A DNA stretch of 64,000 bases, taken from contig NZ_CP018221.1 of assembly GCF_001890385.1 (NCBI RefSeq), forward strand, positions 3,297,001-3,361,000, written 5' to 3'. This DNA is from Tardibacter chloracetimidivorans (lineage in GTDB: Bacteria; Pseudomonadota; Alphaproteobacteria; Sphingomonadales; Sphingomonadaceae). A program made the position numbers and the translations under genes. The notes below the pieces were generated by a model. The model ran no database searches, had not been told where the DNA came from, and worked only from the letters and a program-made list of their open reading frames with translations. Shown here piece after piece: positions 1-9,185 of the stretch. The first letter of the stretch is position 1. Each line of letters starts with the position of its first letter.

Positions 1-464
1 TGCGCGATGAAGCTGGAATCGGGAAGCGTGCCGATCCGGACGGCGATGTCGATTCCCGAGGATACCAGATCGACGAAATCGTCGGTCAGGTCCAGCTCAA
101 GCTCTATTTCCGGATTGGCGTCCAGAAACGGCTTCAGATGGGGGGCGATGTGAAGCCGGCCGAAGGACGTGGGGGCCGTGACCTTGAGCGGGCCGCGCGC
201 GCGCTCGGACCTGCCGGCGACCATCGCCTCGGCATCTTCGACGGCGGAAAGGATCGCCACCGCCCGTTCATAAAAGGCGCGCCCCGTCTCGGTGGGCGCA
301 AGTTTGCGCGTGGTGCGCTGCAAAAGGCGCGCGCCCAGCCTTTGCTCCAGCCGGGCGATCCGCTTGGAGACCATGGCGGGCGTGAAGCCAAGCGCCCGCC
401 CCGCCGCCGACAGGCTGCCGGCATCCACCACGCGCACCAGTATTTCCAGATCGTCCAGTGCCAT
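1..464 (-). CDS. LysR-family transcriptional regulator, 3' end cut by window edge
   Basis: Only the first 154 codons are inside the window. The protein starts MALDDLEILVRVVDAGS and continues with a winged helix-turn-helix (about residues 15-40, including SAAGRALGFTPAMVSKRIAR). It then enters the effector-binding domain (LKVTAPTSFGRLHIAPHL, later TDDFVDLVSSGIDIAVRIG), which is the classic LysR layout. It is transcribed away from glcB, the usual arrangement when a LysR protein controls its divergent neighbour. The ligand is unknown, and a role in glyoxylate or malate synthase control is only inferred from position. The start ATG (complement of 462-464) is the first in the frame that leaves the HTH complete. 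Confidence 0.9.
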   Translation of the reverse strand, partial: MALDDLEILVRVVDAGSLSAAGRALGFTPAMVSKRIARLEQRLGARLLQRTTRKLAPTETGRAFYERAVAILSAVEDAEAMVAGRSERARGPLKVTAPTSFGRLHIAPHLKPFLDANPEIELELDLTDDFVDLVSSGIDIAVRIGTLPDSSFIA

Positions 465-487
465 GAGCCGCGCTTTAACGGGTCGCC

Positions 488-540
488 ATTTTCAATACAA
501 TGGATCAGGTGATTTGAAATATGTGACCTTTTGAAAAGGT
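488..540. promoter_or_regulatory. Divergent lysR/glcB control region with two inverted repeats
   Basis: The 126-bp gap between the LysR start and glcB holds two symmetrical elements. The first is TTTCAA (490-495) facing TTGAAA (514-519), 18 bases apart. The second is a perfect 15-bp palindrome, ACCTTTTGAAAAGGT (526-540), which shares the TTGAAA core. Repeated TTGAAA cores in a divergent promoter fit an operator for the adjacent regulator. No start site can be assigned from sequence. Confidence 0.5.
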
Positions 541-590
541 TCGCGAGGCCCTATCCTGCGCGGGACACCATCCAACATTCGAGTATCGCC

Positions 591-2750
591 ATGACCCATG
601 TCCGCTCCGGTGAGATCGCGGTTGCAGAGCCGCTCTATCAATTCGTCAACGATCAGGTGCTGCCCGGCACAGGCGTGGAGGCGGACGCCTTCTGGAAAGG
701 CCTGTCCGATTATCTGACCGCCTTTGCGCCGCGCAACCGCGCGCTGCTGGACAAGCGCGACATGCTTCAGGCGCGCATCGACGAATGGCATCGCACGAAT
801 CCCTGGCCGTTCGATGCGGCCGCCTATGAGGCCTTCCTTCGCGAGATCGGCTATCTCCAGCCGGAACCGGACGCCTTTTCCGTCGGCACCGCCAGTGTCG
901 ATCCTGAAATCGCGACTCTCGCCGGGCCTCAGCTCGTCGTGCCGCTCACCAACGCCCGCTATGCGCTGAACGCGGCGAATGCGCGCTGGGGCAGCCTCTA
1001 TGACGCGCTCTATGGCGCCGATGTCATTTCCGAGGCGGACGGCGCGGAAAAGGGGGGCGGCTATAATCCCGCGCGCGGCGCGAAGGTGATTGCCTATGCC
1101 AGGCGCTTCCTCGATCAGGCCGTCGGCTTGCGCGAGGGGAGTCATGCGGACGCGGCGGGCTATGCGATTGACGACGGCGTGCTTGCAGTGACTCTCGGCG
1201 GCGGCGCGAAGACCGGGCTTGCCGATCCTTCGAAGCTGGCGGGCTGGCGCGGCGATGCGGGCGCGCCCGACGCGATCCTTCTGGTCGACAACGGGCTCCA
1301 CATAGAAATCCGGATAGACCGCGATCATTCGATCGGACGAACCGACCCCGCCGGTGTCGCCGATGTGCAGGTGGAAGCCGCGCTCAGCACGATCATGGAC
1401 GGCGAGGATTCGGTCGCCGTGGTCGACGCTGAGGACAAGCTGCTGCTTTACGGAAACTGGCTGGGCCTGATGCGGGGCACGCTTTCCGCCAGCTTCGGAA
1501 AGCAGGGCCGGGAGCTGGAGCGGACGCTGGAGGGCGACCGCAGCTACAGCACGGCGGGCGGCGGAACGCTGACGCTTCCGGGCCGCAGCCTGATGCTGAT
1601 CCGCAACGTCGGCCTCCATCTGACGACCGACGCCGTCACCGACCTTCAGGGCAATGAAATGCCCGAAAGCCTCGTTGATCTGGCGATCACTTCGGCGATC
1701 GCGCTGCATGATCTGAAAGGCCTGGGGAAGCTGCGGAACAGCCGCGCCGGATCGGTCTATATCGTGCGTCCGAAGATGCACGGGCCGGAAGAGGTGGCGT
1801 TCACGTCGGAAGCCTTTGCGCGGGTGGAGGCGATGCTGGGCATGGCCCCCAACACGCTGAAGATGGGCATCATGGACGAAGAGCGGCGGACCAGCGCCAA
1901 TCTGGCGGCCTGCATCGCGGCCGCGCGCGACCGGGTGTTCTTCATCAACACCGGCTTTCTCGACCGGACGGGCGACGAAATCCACACCTCGATGGAGGCA
2001 GGCCCCGTCATCCGCAAGGATGCGATCAAGGCGGCTGGATGGATCAAGTCCTATGAGGACCGGAACGTCGATATCGGCCTTGCGTGCGGCCTTCAGGGCC
2101 ACGCCCAGATCGGCAAGGGCATGTGGGCGATGCCCGATCTTATGGCGGGCATGATGGAGCAGAAGATCGGACATCCCAAGGCGGGGGCGTCGACCGCCTG
2201 GGTTCCCTCGCCAACGGCCGCGACGCTCCACGCGCTCCACTATCATCAGGTGAATGTCGCGCAGGTGCAGGCGGAACTGGCAGGGCGGCCCAAGACCGGG
2301 CTTGGCCCCTTGCTCCAGCCGCCGCTCGCCGAGGGCAAGAACTGGTCGCCCGAGGAAATCCGCGAGGAGCTGGACAATAATTTGCAGGGCATCCTCGGCT
2401 ATGTCGTCCGCTGGATCGACCAGGGGGTCGGCTGTTCCAAGGTGCCGGACATCCGCGACGTGGGCCTGATGGAAGACCGCGCGACCCTGCGCATCTCCAG
2501 CCAGCATGTCGCCAACTGGCTGCGTCACGGCGTAGTGACGGAGGATGAGGTGCGCGCCGCGTTCAGGCGCATGGCCGAGGTGGTCGACCGGCAGAACGCG
2601 GGCGATCCGCTCTATCAGCCCATGGCGCCCGGCTTTGACGGAGCGGCCTTCAACGCCGCCTGCGATCTGGTCTTCAAGGGCTGCGAACAGGCCAATGGCT
2701 ATACCGAGTTCCTGCTCACCGCGTGGCGGCGCAAGCGCAAGGCGGCATGA
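591..2750 (+). CDS. glcB: Malate synthase G
   Basis: This 719-residue protein matches the length of E. coli GlcB (723). It condenses glyoxylate with acetyl-CoA to malate in the cytoplasm. Diagnostic family blocks are present: [11 protein letters not shown] with the catalytic arginine at residue 338, [22 protein letters not shown]-like [23 protein letters not shown], and [22 protein letters not shown] with the catalytic aspartate near residue 629. An upstream in-frame ATG at 531 would add 20 unrelated residues and sits inside the palindromic control region, so the start at 591 (MTHVRSGEI) is preferred. It is monocistronic and probably controlled by the divergent LysR gene. Isocitrate lyase is not in the window. 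Confidence 0.97.
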   Translation: MTHVRSGEIAVAEPLYQFVNDQVLPGTGVEADAFWKGLSDYLTAFAPRNRALLDKRDMLQARIDEWHRTNPWPFDAAAYEAFLREIGYLQPEPDAFSVGTASVDPEIATLAGPQLVVPLTNARYALNAANARWGSLYDALYGADVISEADGAEKGGGYNPARGAKVIAYARRFLDQAVGLREGSHADAAGYAIDDGVLAVTLGGGAKTGLADPSKLAGWRGDAGAPDAILLVDNGLHIEIRIDRDHSIGRTDPAGVADVQVEAALSTIMDGEDSVAVVDAEDKLLLYGNWLGLMRGTLSASFGKQGRELERTLEGDRSYSTAGGGTLTLPGRSLMLIRNVGLHLTTDAVTDLQGNEMPESLVDLAITSAIALHDLKGLGKLRNSRAGSVYIVRPKMHGPEEVAFTSEAFARVEAMLGMAPNTLKMGIMDEERRTSANLAACIAAARDRVFFINTGFLDRTGDEIHTSMEAGPVIRKDAIKAAGWIKSYEDRNVDIGLACGLQGHAQIGKGMWAMPDLMAGMMEQKIGHPKAGASTAWVPSPTAATLHALHYHQVNVAQVQAELAGRPKTGLGPLLQPPLAEGKNWSPEEIREELDNNLQGILGYVVRWIDQGVGCSKVPDIRDVGLMEDRATLRISSQHVANWLRHGVVTEDEVRAAFRRMAEVVDRQNAGDPLYQPMAPGFDGAAFNAACDLVFKGCEQANGYTEFLLTAWRRKRKAA

Positions 2751-2795
2751 CCTTGCCGCTTGCCTAAACGTGGGCGCGGGCGTAACGCGCCTGCC

Positions 2796-3182
2796 ATGAC
2801 GATGCAGGGGGGCATGTCCGCCGGGGGGCGGAAACTGGGTCTGGCGCTGATTGCGCTCGGCCTTGCCTTCCGCATCCTCATCGCGCCCGGCCTGATGCCG
2901 CAGGCGTCGCCCGAAGGGCTGACGCTGACGCTCTGCACCGCGCAGGGGCCGGTCGAATACAGGCTTGATCTCCACAAGGCGCAGCCGGAGCCGGCGGCGC
3001 ACGATCCCTGCCCCTATGGCGCGCTGGCGGCCATGCCGCTGCTGCCCGAACTTGCCGTCGCCGTCGCGCCCCTGGTGTTCGAGGCGGCGACGCTTCTGTC
3101 CGGCGTCCCGGCCGAAGCGCGCCCGCATGTCGGCGCGCCCGCGCCGCCGCCGCCGTCCACTGGACCGCCCACCCTGTCCTGA
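2796..3182 (+). CDS. Small DUF2946-like secreted or membrane protein
   Basis: This 128-residue protein has an N-terminal hydrophobic stretch (GLALIALGLAFRILIAPGLMP, described by residues about 13-33). A short domain with two cysteines follows (LTLCTAQG and HDPCPYGALA), then a proline-rich tail. Small proteins of this shape are commonly annotated DUF2946 and often lie beside TonB receptors in metal-uptake or copper-related loci; that link is family knowledge, not proof. It ends 57 bp before the TonB receptor and probably shares its transcript. The start at 2796 was chosen because the upstream TTG at 2760 only adds a basic, unlikely leader. Confidence 0.6.
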   Translation: MTMQGGMSAGGRKLGLALIALGLAFRILIAPGLMPQASPEGLTLTLCTAQGPVEYRLDLHKAQPEPAAHDPCPYGALAAMPLLPELAVAVAPLVFEAATLLSGVPAEARPHVGAPAPPPPSTGPPTLS

Positions 3183-3239
3183 CGCCTTGCGACCGGGCTG
3201 CTGCCCGGCGTCTATCGTTTCAGTACAGAGGAATAGAGA

Positions 3240-5240
3240 ATGAACATGCGTTCCGCCGCGCTTTCCTGCGCGTGCCTCGCGGGCTTTTGCGCCCCTGCCG
3301 CCAATGCAATTGAAGCCGCCCCGATCATCGTTGACGCGACCGAGCTTGCGACCGTGCCGCCGCCCGAGGTGGCCGCCGCCGCGATCCGGCGCACGCCGGG
3401 GGGCGTCGATCTGGTGCCCGCCACCGATTATCTCGACGGTCACGCCGTCAACCTGCACGACATGCTCGCCTTCTCGCCGGGCGTGTTCGCGCAGGGCCGC
3501 TATGGCGAGGAGGCGCGGCTCTCGATCCGGGGATCGGGCATCGGCCGCGGCTTCCACCTTCGCGGCGTGACGCTGCTGATCGACGGCGCACCGGTGAACA
3601 CCGCCGACGGATCGGGCGACTTTCAGGAGATCGACCCGCTGATGCTCTCGCATCTGGAGGTCTATCGCGGGGCCAATGGACTCAGGTTCGGCGCATCGAG
3701 CCTTGGCGGCGCGATCAATGCGGTCACTCCGTCGGCGCGGACGCTGGGTCACGGCTTTGAGGCGCGGGTCGAAGGCGGCAGCTTCGGCACATGGCGCGGC
3801 CATGCCAAGGCGGGCCATGTCGGCGAGCGCGGCGACCTCTTGATCGCCGTGACCGGCAGCGGCACGGACGGTTATCGCCAGCAGAGCGGCGGGTTCAAGG
3901 TGCGGCTCAACGCCAATTACGGCTACAGGCTGTCGGACGCCGCCGAGACGCGCTTCTACCTGACGCTCAACCACCTGGATCAGGAGGTGCCGGGCACGCT
4001 GACGCTTGCCGATGTGAAGGCCAATCCGCGTTCCGCACCGCTCAACAGCCGGCTGAACGACCATGTGCGCAACATACGCTCCGCACGGGCGCTGAACAGG
4101 ACGGTCATTTCGCTTGGCGGGGCGACCGCGCTTGAGTTCGGCGGCTTCCTGAATGTGAAAAGCCTTTACCATCCGATCTTTCAGGTCATCGACTATGAGA
4201 CGGTCGACTGGGGCGGGTTCACCCGGTTGACCGGCGGGGCCGGATCGTTCGCATGGACGCTTGGCGCGCAGGCGCAGTTCGGCACGGTCGACGCCCGGCA
4301 ATATGTGAACATGGGCGGCAGGCGCGGCGATTTGCGGGCAAAGGCCGATCTCACGGCCAATAGCATCGCGGCCTATGGCGAAGGGCGGCTGGCGATCGCC
4401 GAAGGGCTGACCGCCGTCGGCGGGATCCAGTTCACCAGCGGCAGGCGAAAGGCCGATGATCTGCTGAACCCGGCCCGCGGTGACAGCCGCACCTATGACG
4501 AATGGTCGCCAAAGCTGGGGCTGCTCTACGAACCGGCCGAGGCGCTGCAATTCTACGCCAATGTCAGCCGTGCGGCCGAAGTGCCGACCTTTTCCGAGCT
4601 GGTTCAGGGCACGGTGCAGCAGTTCGTGCCGCTGGATGTCCAACGAAGCTGGACGGCCGAAGTCGGTTCGCGCGGCAGCGCCGGGCCGGTTTCGTGGGAC
4701 GTGTCGGCATATCGCGCATGGGTGCGGGGCGAGCTTCTGGCCTACACCGTCAATCCCGACGTTCCGGCAAGCACGTTCAACGCGCGCAAGACGCTGCATC
4801 AGGGCGTCGAGGCATTGCTTGAACTGCGGCCGGCCGAGGGGCTGCGCTTCCGCCAGATCTACAATTACAGCGACTTCCGCTTCAGGAACGACAGCCAATA
4901 CGGGAATAACCGCCTGCCGGTGGTGCCGCGCCACCAGATCAGGTCCGAACTGCGCCTCGATGCGGGCGGGTTCAGCGTCACGCCTTCGGTCGAGTGGATT
5001 CCGCAAGGGGCGTGCGCCGATTATGCGAACACCACAAGGGCGGGCGGCTATGCCGTGGCAAACCTCGGCGCGACCGCGAGGCTCAATGAGCGCGCGAGTG
5101 TGTTCCTTGACGCGCGTAACCTGTTCGACAGGAAAGGCGTGGCCGACATATCGGCGGCGACGCTCGTGACGCCTGCTTCGGCCGTCTATTCGCCGCTCGA
5201 CGGGCGGGCGGTCTATGCCGGGTTGAGACTGGCGATCTGA
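3240..5240 (+). CDS. TonB-dependent outer-membrane receptor
   Basis: The 666-residue protein begins with a cleavable signal peptide (MNMRSAALSCACLAGFCAPA, cut near AANA, residue about 23). A plug domain follows (LHDMLAFSPGVFAQ, LSIRGSG, VTLLIDGAPVN, EVYRGANGLRFGASSLGGAIN, residues about 65-165), then a beta-barrel. The C-terminal region carries ASVFLDARNLFDRKG and ends GLRLAI, typical of TonB receptors. It imports a siderophore, metal chelate or other ligand through the outer membrane. The substrate is not recognisable; the plug resembles FecA/siderophore-type receptors more than SusC types. The DUF2946-like gene upstream hints at a metal. A strong hairpin terminator follows the stop codon. 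Confidence 0.93.
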   Translation: MNMRSAALSCACLAGFCAPAANAIEAAPIIVDATELATVPPPEVAAAAIRRTPGGVDLVPATDYLDGHAVNLHDMLAFSPGVFAQGRYGEEARLSIRGSGIGRGFHLRGVTLLIDGAPVNTADGSGDFQEIDPLMLSHLEVYRGANGLRFGASSLGGAINAVTPSARTLGHGFEARVEGGSFGTWRGHAKAGHVGERGDLLIAVTGSGTDGYRQQSGGFKVRLNANYGYRLSDAAETRFYLTLNHLDQEVPGTLTLADVKANPRSAPLNSRLNDHVRNIRSARALNRTVISLGGATALEFGGFLNVKSLYHPIFQVIDYETVDWGGFTRLTGGAGSFAWTLGAQAQFGTVDARQYVNMGGRRGDLRAKADLTANSIAAYGEGRLAIAEGLTAVGGIQFTSGRRKADDLLNPARGDSRTYDEWSPKLGLLYEPAEALQFYANVSRAAEVPTFSELVQGTVQQFVPLDVQRSWTAEVGSRGSAGPVSWDVSAYRAWVRGELLAYTVNPDVPASTFNARKTLHQGVEALLELRPAEGLRFRQIYNYSDFRFRNDSQYGNNRLPVVPRHQIRSELRLDAGGFSVTPSVEWIPQGACADYANTTRAGGYAVANLGATARLNERASVFLDARNLFDRKGVADISAATLVTPASAVYSPLDGRAVYAGLRLAI

Positions 5241-5257
5241 TCCTCGGCAGGCAGTCG

Positions 5258-5286
5258 GAAAACCGACGGGAAGCGCGTCGGTTTTC
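5258..5286 (+). terminator. Hairpin terminator after the TonB receptor gene
   Basis: A perfect 10-bp inverted repeat, GAAAACCGAC (5258-5267) and GTCGGTTTTC (5277-5286), is separated by a 9-base loop and lies 18 bases after the receptor stop codon. The 3' arm supplies the T-run. It separates the receptor unit from the flagellar operon, whose promoter begins 46 bases further on. Confidence 0.7.
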
Positions 5287-5331
5287 TGCTGCCGCCTTCC
5301 GAAGATCGCGCAAAACCGCGCCTTTCACGCT

Positions 5332-5347
5332 TGGCACGGCAGTTGCA
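5332..5347 (+). promoter_or_regulatory. Sigma-54 promoter of the fliE operon
   Basis: TGGCACG (5332-5338), four bases, then TTGCA (5343-5347) matches the -24/-12 consensus TGGCACG-N4-TTGCW exactly. It lies 15 bases before the fliE ATG. The predicted start site would fall almost at the initiation codon, so the leader must be very short. The convergent sigma-54 activator at the end of the cluster is the obvious candidate regulator. Confidence 0.85.
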
Positions 5348-5361
5348 TTCATGCTCCTGCC

Positions 5362-5682
5362 ATGACCACGATCGACGCAAAGAGCCTGCTCGCCATCCGC
5401 TCCCAGATACTGGAGCGCAACGCCGTGCTTGCCCGCGCTTCGGCGCCCGCCGCCGCGCAGCCCGCCGATTTCGGCGCGACGATGCAGCAGGCATTGGGCG
5501 CGGTGAACGAGCAGCAATCGCGCTCGTCCGCCTTGTCCGCCGCTTATGAGCGCGGTGACACCACCGATATCGCCGCAGTGATGATGCAGCGGCAGAAGGC
5601 GTCGATCTCGTTCGAGGCGACGCTGCAGGTCAGGAACCGCCTGCTCAGCGCCTACAAGGACATCATGAACATGCCGGTCTGA
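5362..5682 (+). CDS. fliE: Flagellar hook-basal body protein FliE
   Basis: This 106-residue protein has the FliE signature at its C-terminus: a long amphipathic helix ending VMMQRQKASISFEATLQVRNRLLSAYKDIMNMPV (residues about 73-106). FliE joins the MS ring to the rod in the periplasm. It is the first gene of the fliEFGHIJ operon, directly behind a consensus sigma-54 promoter. There is little Shine-Dalgarno sequence before the ATG, consistent with the very short leader. fliF follows after 48 bp. Confidence 0.93.
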   Translation: MTTIDAKSLLAIRSQILERNAVLARASAPAAAQPADFGATMQQALGAVNEQQSRSSALSAAYERGDTTDIAAVMMQRQKASISFEATLQVRNRLLSAYKDIMNMPV

Positions 5683-5730
5683 CGCCGCCCGCATGCCAGC
5701 CGGAAACCAGCCAATGAACGAGCATATTAG

Positions 5731-7488
5731 ATGAGCGACGCCGCAGCCCAGACGACGAACATGGCCGCCTCCGTTTCAACGCCGCAGCCTTTTGGTCCGG
5801 CGCTGGGCCGGTTTCAGGCGCAGGCAGGCGCGATCCTCGCCCAGCCGGCCATCCGTCGCAGCCTGCCCATGGTGCTTGGCACGCTCGCGCTCGCGCTGGT
5901 CGCGATCATCTATATCATGACGCGCACGCCTGAAATGCGCACGCTGTTCGCGAACCTTCCCGAAGCAGACAAGGCGGCGGTGGTGGAGGCGTTGCAGGCG
6001 GCCAATTTCGATCCCGCCGTCGACAGCCTGACCGGAAGCGTTCAGGTGCCCGCAGGCGATTATCACAAGGCGCGGATGATGCTGGCGGGCCAAGGCCTGC
6101 CCCATTCAGCGCCCGAAGGCTATGAGCTGCTGAACGACATGCCGCTCGGCGCCAGCCGCGCGCTGGAGCAGGCGCGACTGAAGCAGAGCCAGGAAAGCGA
6201 GCTTGCGCGAAGCGTCGCCGAAATCGCCAGCGTGGAATCGGCCCGCGTCCATCTCGCCCTGCCCGAACAATCGGTCTTCGTCCGCGACCGCACTTCGCCC
6301 ACCGCGTCGGTTTTCCTGAAGCTTGCACCCGGCCGCGTGCTTGGTGAGGCGCAGGTGCGATCGATCGTGAACCTTGTCGCCTCCTCGGTGCCGGGCCTTC
6401 CGGCCGATCGCGTTTCAGTGGTGGACCAGTCCGGCACGCTCCTGACGCCCGACAGCGCGGACGACGAGTTTGGCGAAAGCCGCAAGCGGCTGGGTTTCCA
6501 GACCAAGATGGAAGACAGCTATCGCCAGCGGCTGGTGTCGTTGCTGACTCCGCTGCTTGGCGCGGAAAACTTCAGCGCCGAGGTGCATCTGGACCTCGAT
6601 TTCACCGAGAGCCAGCAGACCAGCGAAGCCTTTGACAAGGAAAACGCCGTCATCCGCAGCGAGCAGGGTACGCTGCAGGCCAGCGACGGCCCAGGCGCTC
6701 CGCCGCGCGGCGTGCCGGGCGCGCTCAGCAATATTGCGCCGCCGCCCGCCACGGTCCAGCCGCCGCAGGCCGCCGCTGCCCAGCCCGCCGCTGCCCAGCC
6801 CGCGCCGGGAGAGGAAGAGGCCGCGCCCGCCGTACCCTCCGCAGGCCCGCGCAACGAAAGCTACACCCGCAATTACGAAATCGGGAAGCAGGTGTCCGTC
6901 ACCAGAGCGCCGATGGGGCAGGTGAAGCGCGTGTCGGCCGCCATCGTGCTGCGCGAAAACGGCAAGGGCATGAAGCCGAAGGACATTCAGGCGATCGAAA
7001 AGCTGGTGCAGAGCACGCTGGGCTTTGACGCGGCGCGCGGCGACGTGGTGACCGTCACCGCCCGACCGTTCACGGACACGACCCCGCCCGAACAGCCCTG
7101 GTACGAGATCGACGTTCAGGAAAATACCTGGATTCCCGATGTCGCGAAGATCGGCGCGGCGCTTGCCGTCTTCGCGCTGGTGTTCTTCATGGTGCTGCGG
7201 CCCTTCATGAAAAAGGCGATGGAAGTCCCCGCGCACACCCCGCGCATTCCGGGCGCGCTGGGCCAGCCGATCCTGCTGAACCCCGGCGACGATCAGGCGA
7301 TGGAGGCGATCCGCCAGAAGCTGCGTCCGCGCGGCGGCCTTCCGCCGGAGCTTTTGACCACCACCAACAGCTATGACGACAAGGTGGCCGTGGTCCGCAT
7401 GTTCGTGGCGGAAGACACTGCGCGCGCGTCCAACGTCGTCCGCCAGCTTCTGCGCAGCGAAGCGCCACAGGGGGCAAGCAATGAGTGA
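5731..7488 (+). CDS. fliF: Flagellar MS-ring protein FliF
   Basis: The 585-residue protein is typical of FliF. It has two membrane segments, at about residues 45-63 (LPMVLGTLALALVAIIYIM) and 472-490 (KIGAALAVFALVFFMVL). Between them lie the YscJ/FliF ring-building domains (LFANLPEADKAAVVEAL, ARMMLAGQGLPHS, ARVHLALPEQSVFVRD) and a proline/alanine-rich insert (about residues 335-375). The C-terminal cytoplasmic tail binds FliG. It forms the inner-membrane MS ring on which the rotor is built. The stop codon overlaps fliG by 8 bases, implying translational coupling. Confidence 0.97.
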   Translation: MSDAAAQTTNMAASVSTPQPFGPALGRFQAQAGAILAQPAIRRSLPMVLGTLALALVAIIYIMTRTPEMRTLFANLPEADKAAVVEALQAANFDPAVDSLTGSVQVPAGDYHKARMMLAGQGLPHSAPEGYELLNDMPLGASRALEQARLKQSQESELARSVAEIASVESARVHLALPEQSVFVRDRTSPTASVFLKLAPGRVLGEAQVRSIVNLVASSVPGLPADRVSVVDQSGTLLTPDSADDEFGESRKRLGFQTKMEDSYRQRLVSLLTPLLGAENFSAEVHLDLDFTESQQTSEAFDKENAVIRSEQGTLQASDGPGAPPRGVPGALSNIAPPPATVQPPQAAAAQPAAAQPAPGEEEAAPAVPSAGPRNESYTRNYEIGKQVSVTRAPMGQVKRVSAAIVLRENGKGMKPKDIQAIEKLVQSTLGFDAARGDVVTVTARPFTDTTPPEQPWYEIDVQENTWIPDVAKIGAALAVFALVFFMVLRPFMKKAMEVPAHTPRIPGALGQPILLNPGDDQAMEAIRQKLRPRGGLPPELLTTTNSYDDKVAVVRMFVAEDTARASNVVRQLLRSEAPQGASNE

Positions 7489-8503
7489 GGAAGCAGTCGC
7501 AGCGCTGCCGCGCCATCTCTCCGGCACGCAGAAAAGCGCGATATTGATGATGCTGCTGGGCGAGGATGAGGCGGCCGATCTGCTGAAGCATCTGAACCCG
7601 CGCGAAGTGCAGAATCTGGGGCAGGCGATGTATTCCATCGCCGATGTCGATCAAGGCACGGTCAACAATGTGCTGGACGAGTTCATCCTTGCAGCCCGCG
7701 AGCAGACCAGCCTCGGCCTTGGCACCGGCCCCTATGTGAAGAACGTCTTCGTCAAGGCGCTGGGCGAGGAGAAGGCCGGCAGCGTGCTTGGCCGGATGAG
7801 CGCGACGACTCCGCAAAAGGGCATCGAGCTGCTGGACTGGATGGACGCACGCTCGATCAGCGCCACCATTCAGGGCGAACATCCGCAGGTGATCGCGGCG
7901 GTGCTGTCGCACCTCGACGCCGGGCTTGCGGCCGAAGTGCTGCAACTGATGCCCGAGGATATGCAGGCCGACATGATGTACCGGGTGGCGACGCTGGATT
8001 CGATCCAGCCCGACGCGCTGGCCGAGCTTGAGCGGGTGATGCAAAAGCAGATCAAGGCGAATGCAGCCGTCCGTTCCGCCACCATCGGCGGGGCGAGTGC
8101 CGCCGCCAGGATCATGAATCATGTGCGCGGCGGGGCCGACCGGCGGATCATCGGCGAACTGACCGGGATCGACGAGGACATCGGCCAGACCATTCAGGAC
8201 CAGATGTTCATCTTCGACAATCTGCTCTCGCTTGACGACCGCAGCATGCAGACGCTGCTGCGCTCGGTCGACAACACGCTGCTCGTGCCCGCGCTGAAGG
8301 GCGCCGACGAACGAATGCGCGCCAAGTTCCTCGGCTGCATGTCGCAGCGCGCGGCCCAGACCGTGCAGGACGAACTTGAGGCGACCGGCCCGATGCGAGT
8401 GAGCGAGGTGCAGGACGCGCAGAAGCGCATCCTCGCCATCGCCCGCCAGCTGGGTGAGAGCGGCCAGATCATGCTTGGAGGTTCCGGTGACGATTATGTC
8501 TGA
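7481..8503 (+). CDS. fliG: Flagellar motor switch protein FliG
   Basis: The 340-residue length is normal for FliG. It begins MSEEAVAALPRHLSGTQKSAILMMLLGEDEAADLL. The middle domain carries EHPQVIAAVLSHLD, and the C-terminal charged torque domain includes MFIFDNLLSLDDRSMQTLLRSVD (each quoted in part). It couples stator movement to rotor rotation at the cytoplasmic face of the MS ring. The start at 7481 overlaps the fliF stop; an upstream alternative at 7373 would read through fliF in another frame and is not credible. The end overlaps fliH. Confidence 0.97.
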   Translation: MSEEAVAALPRHLSGTQKSAILMMLLGEDEAADLLKHLNPREVQNLGQAMYSIADVDQGTVNNVLDEFILAAREQTSLGLGTGPYVKNVFVKALGEEKAGSVLGRMSATTPQKGIELLDWMDARSISATIQGEHPQVIAAVLSHLDAGLAAEVLQLMPEDMQADMMYRVATLDSIQPDALAELERVMQKQIKANAAVRSATIGGASAAARIMNHVRGGADRRIIGELTGIDEDIGQTIQDQMFIFDNLLSLDDRSMQTLLRSVDNTLLVPALKGADERMRAKFLGCMSQRAAQTVQDELEATGPMRVSEVQDAQKRILAIARQLGESGQIMLGGSGDDYV

Positions 8504-9185
8504 TGCGGCGATGGACATGGCAGGCGCGCGGGCGCTGTCGCTGACCGAACTGTTCGCGCTGGAGCGGAGGGAGTTCGTCCCCTCGCTCGTAGGTGCCGGA
8601 ATGGCGGGATTTCGCGCGCGGATGCCGGTCACCAGCCTGGATGGCGAGACGCAAGCGGAGGAACCCGAGATCGATCCCGCGCTTGCGCGCGAGGAAGAGC
8701 TTGCCGCCGCGCGCGCGGAATCCTTTCAGGCCGGGCTCGAGGCGGGCCAGGCGGAAAATCTGGAAGCGGTCGAGATGATCATCGCCGAATGCCGGGCGCT
8801 GATGCAGAGCCTCGATGAGGCGCGCACCATCGACAAGGCCGCGCTTGGCCCGATGATGAAAAAGGCGGTGCTGGATCTGACCGCGCAGATCGTCGAGGCG
8901 CACGTCGCCGCCGATCCGGCCTTCGTCAACGGCTGCATCGGCCGCGCGCTTTCAACCTTGAAGGAAGCGCATGAAGCGGCGCGGCTCTACCTCCATCCCG
9001 ACGACATTGCGACGGTGGGCGAGGATGCGACCGACGGCTATCGCAATCTGACCATCGCCGCCGATCCGCTGTTGCCGCGCGGCAGCGTCCGGCTGGAGGC
9101 TGGCGGCGGCGAGATCGAGGACGGGGTGCGGCCCCGCATCGCGCGGCTTGAACAGGCACTGCGCGCGGCGGGCCTTGCCGCGTGA
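8487..9185 (+). CDS. fliH: Flagellar assembly protein FliH
   Basis: This 232-residue protein lies between fliG and fliI, the normal FliH position. It has an acidic N-terminal half with a glycine-spaced helix (ESFQAGLEAGQAENL, residues about 86-100). The C-terminal domain (AVLDLTAQIVEAHVA, LYLHPDD, ADPLLPRGSVRLEAGGGEIEDG) is typical of the FliH/SctL/V-ATPase E family. It regulates the FliI ATPase and docks it at the export gate. The GTG at 8487 has GGAGG five bases upstream. An ATG at 8496 is in frame but 14 bases from that site, so GTG is preferred. Both overlap the fliG end. Confidence 0.88.
   Translation: MTIMSDAAMDMAGARALSLTELFALERREFVPSLVGAGMAGFRARMPVTSLDGETQAEEPEIDPALAREEELAAARAESFQAGLEAGQAENLEAVEMIIAECRALMQSLDEARTIDKAALGPMMKKAVLDLTAQIVEAHVAADPAFVNGCIGRALSTLKEAHEAARLYLHPDDIATVGEDATDGYRNLTIAADPLLPRGSVRLEAGGGEIEDGVRPRIARLEQALRAAGLAA

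Noticed and set aside
492-5006. Very long open frame (1504 codons) on the minus strand across glcB and the TonB receptor
   Set aside because: It is antisense to two well-supported genes, and its protein is rich in Arg, His, Ala and Gln with no domain, which is typical of frames opposite GC-rich genes.
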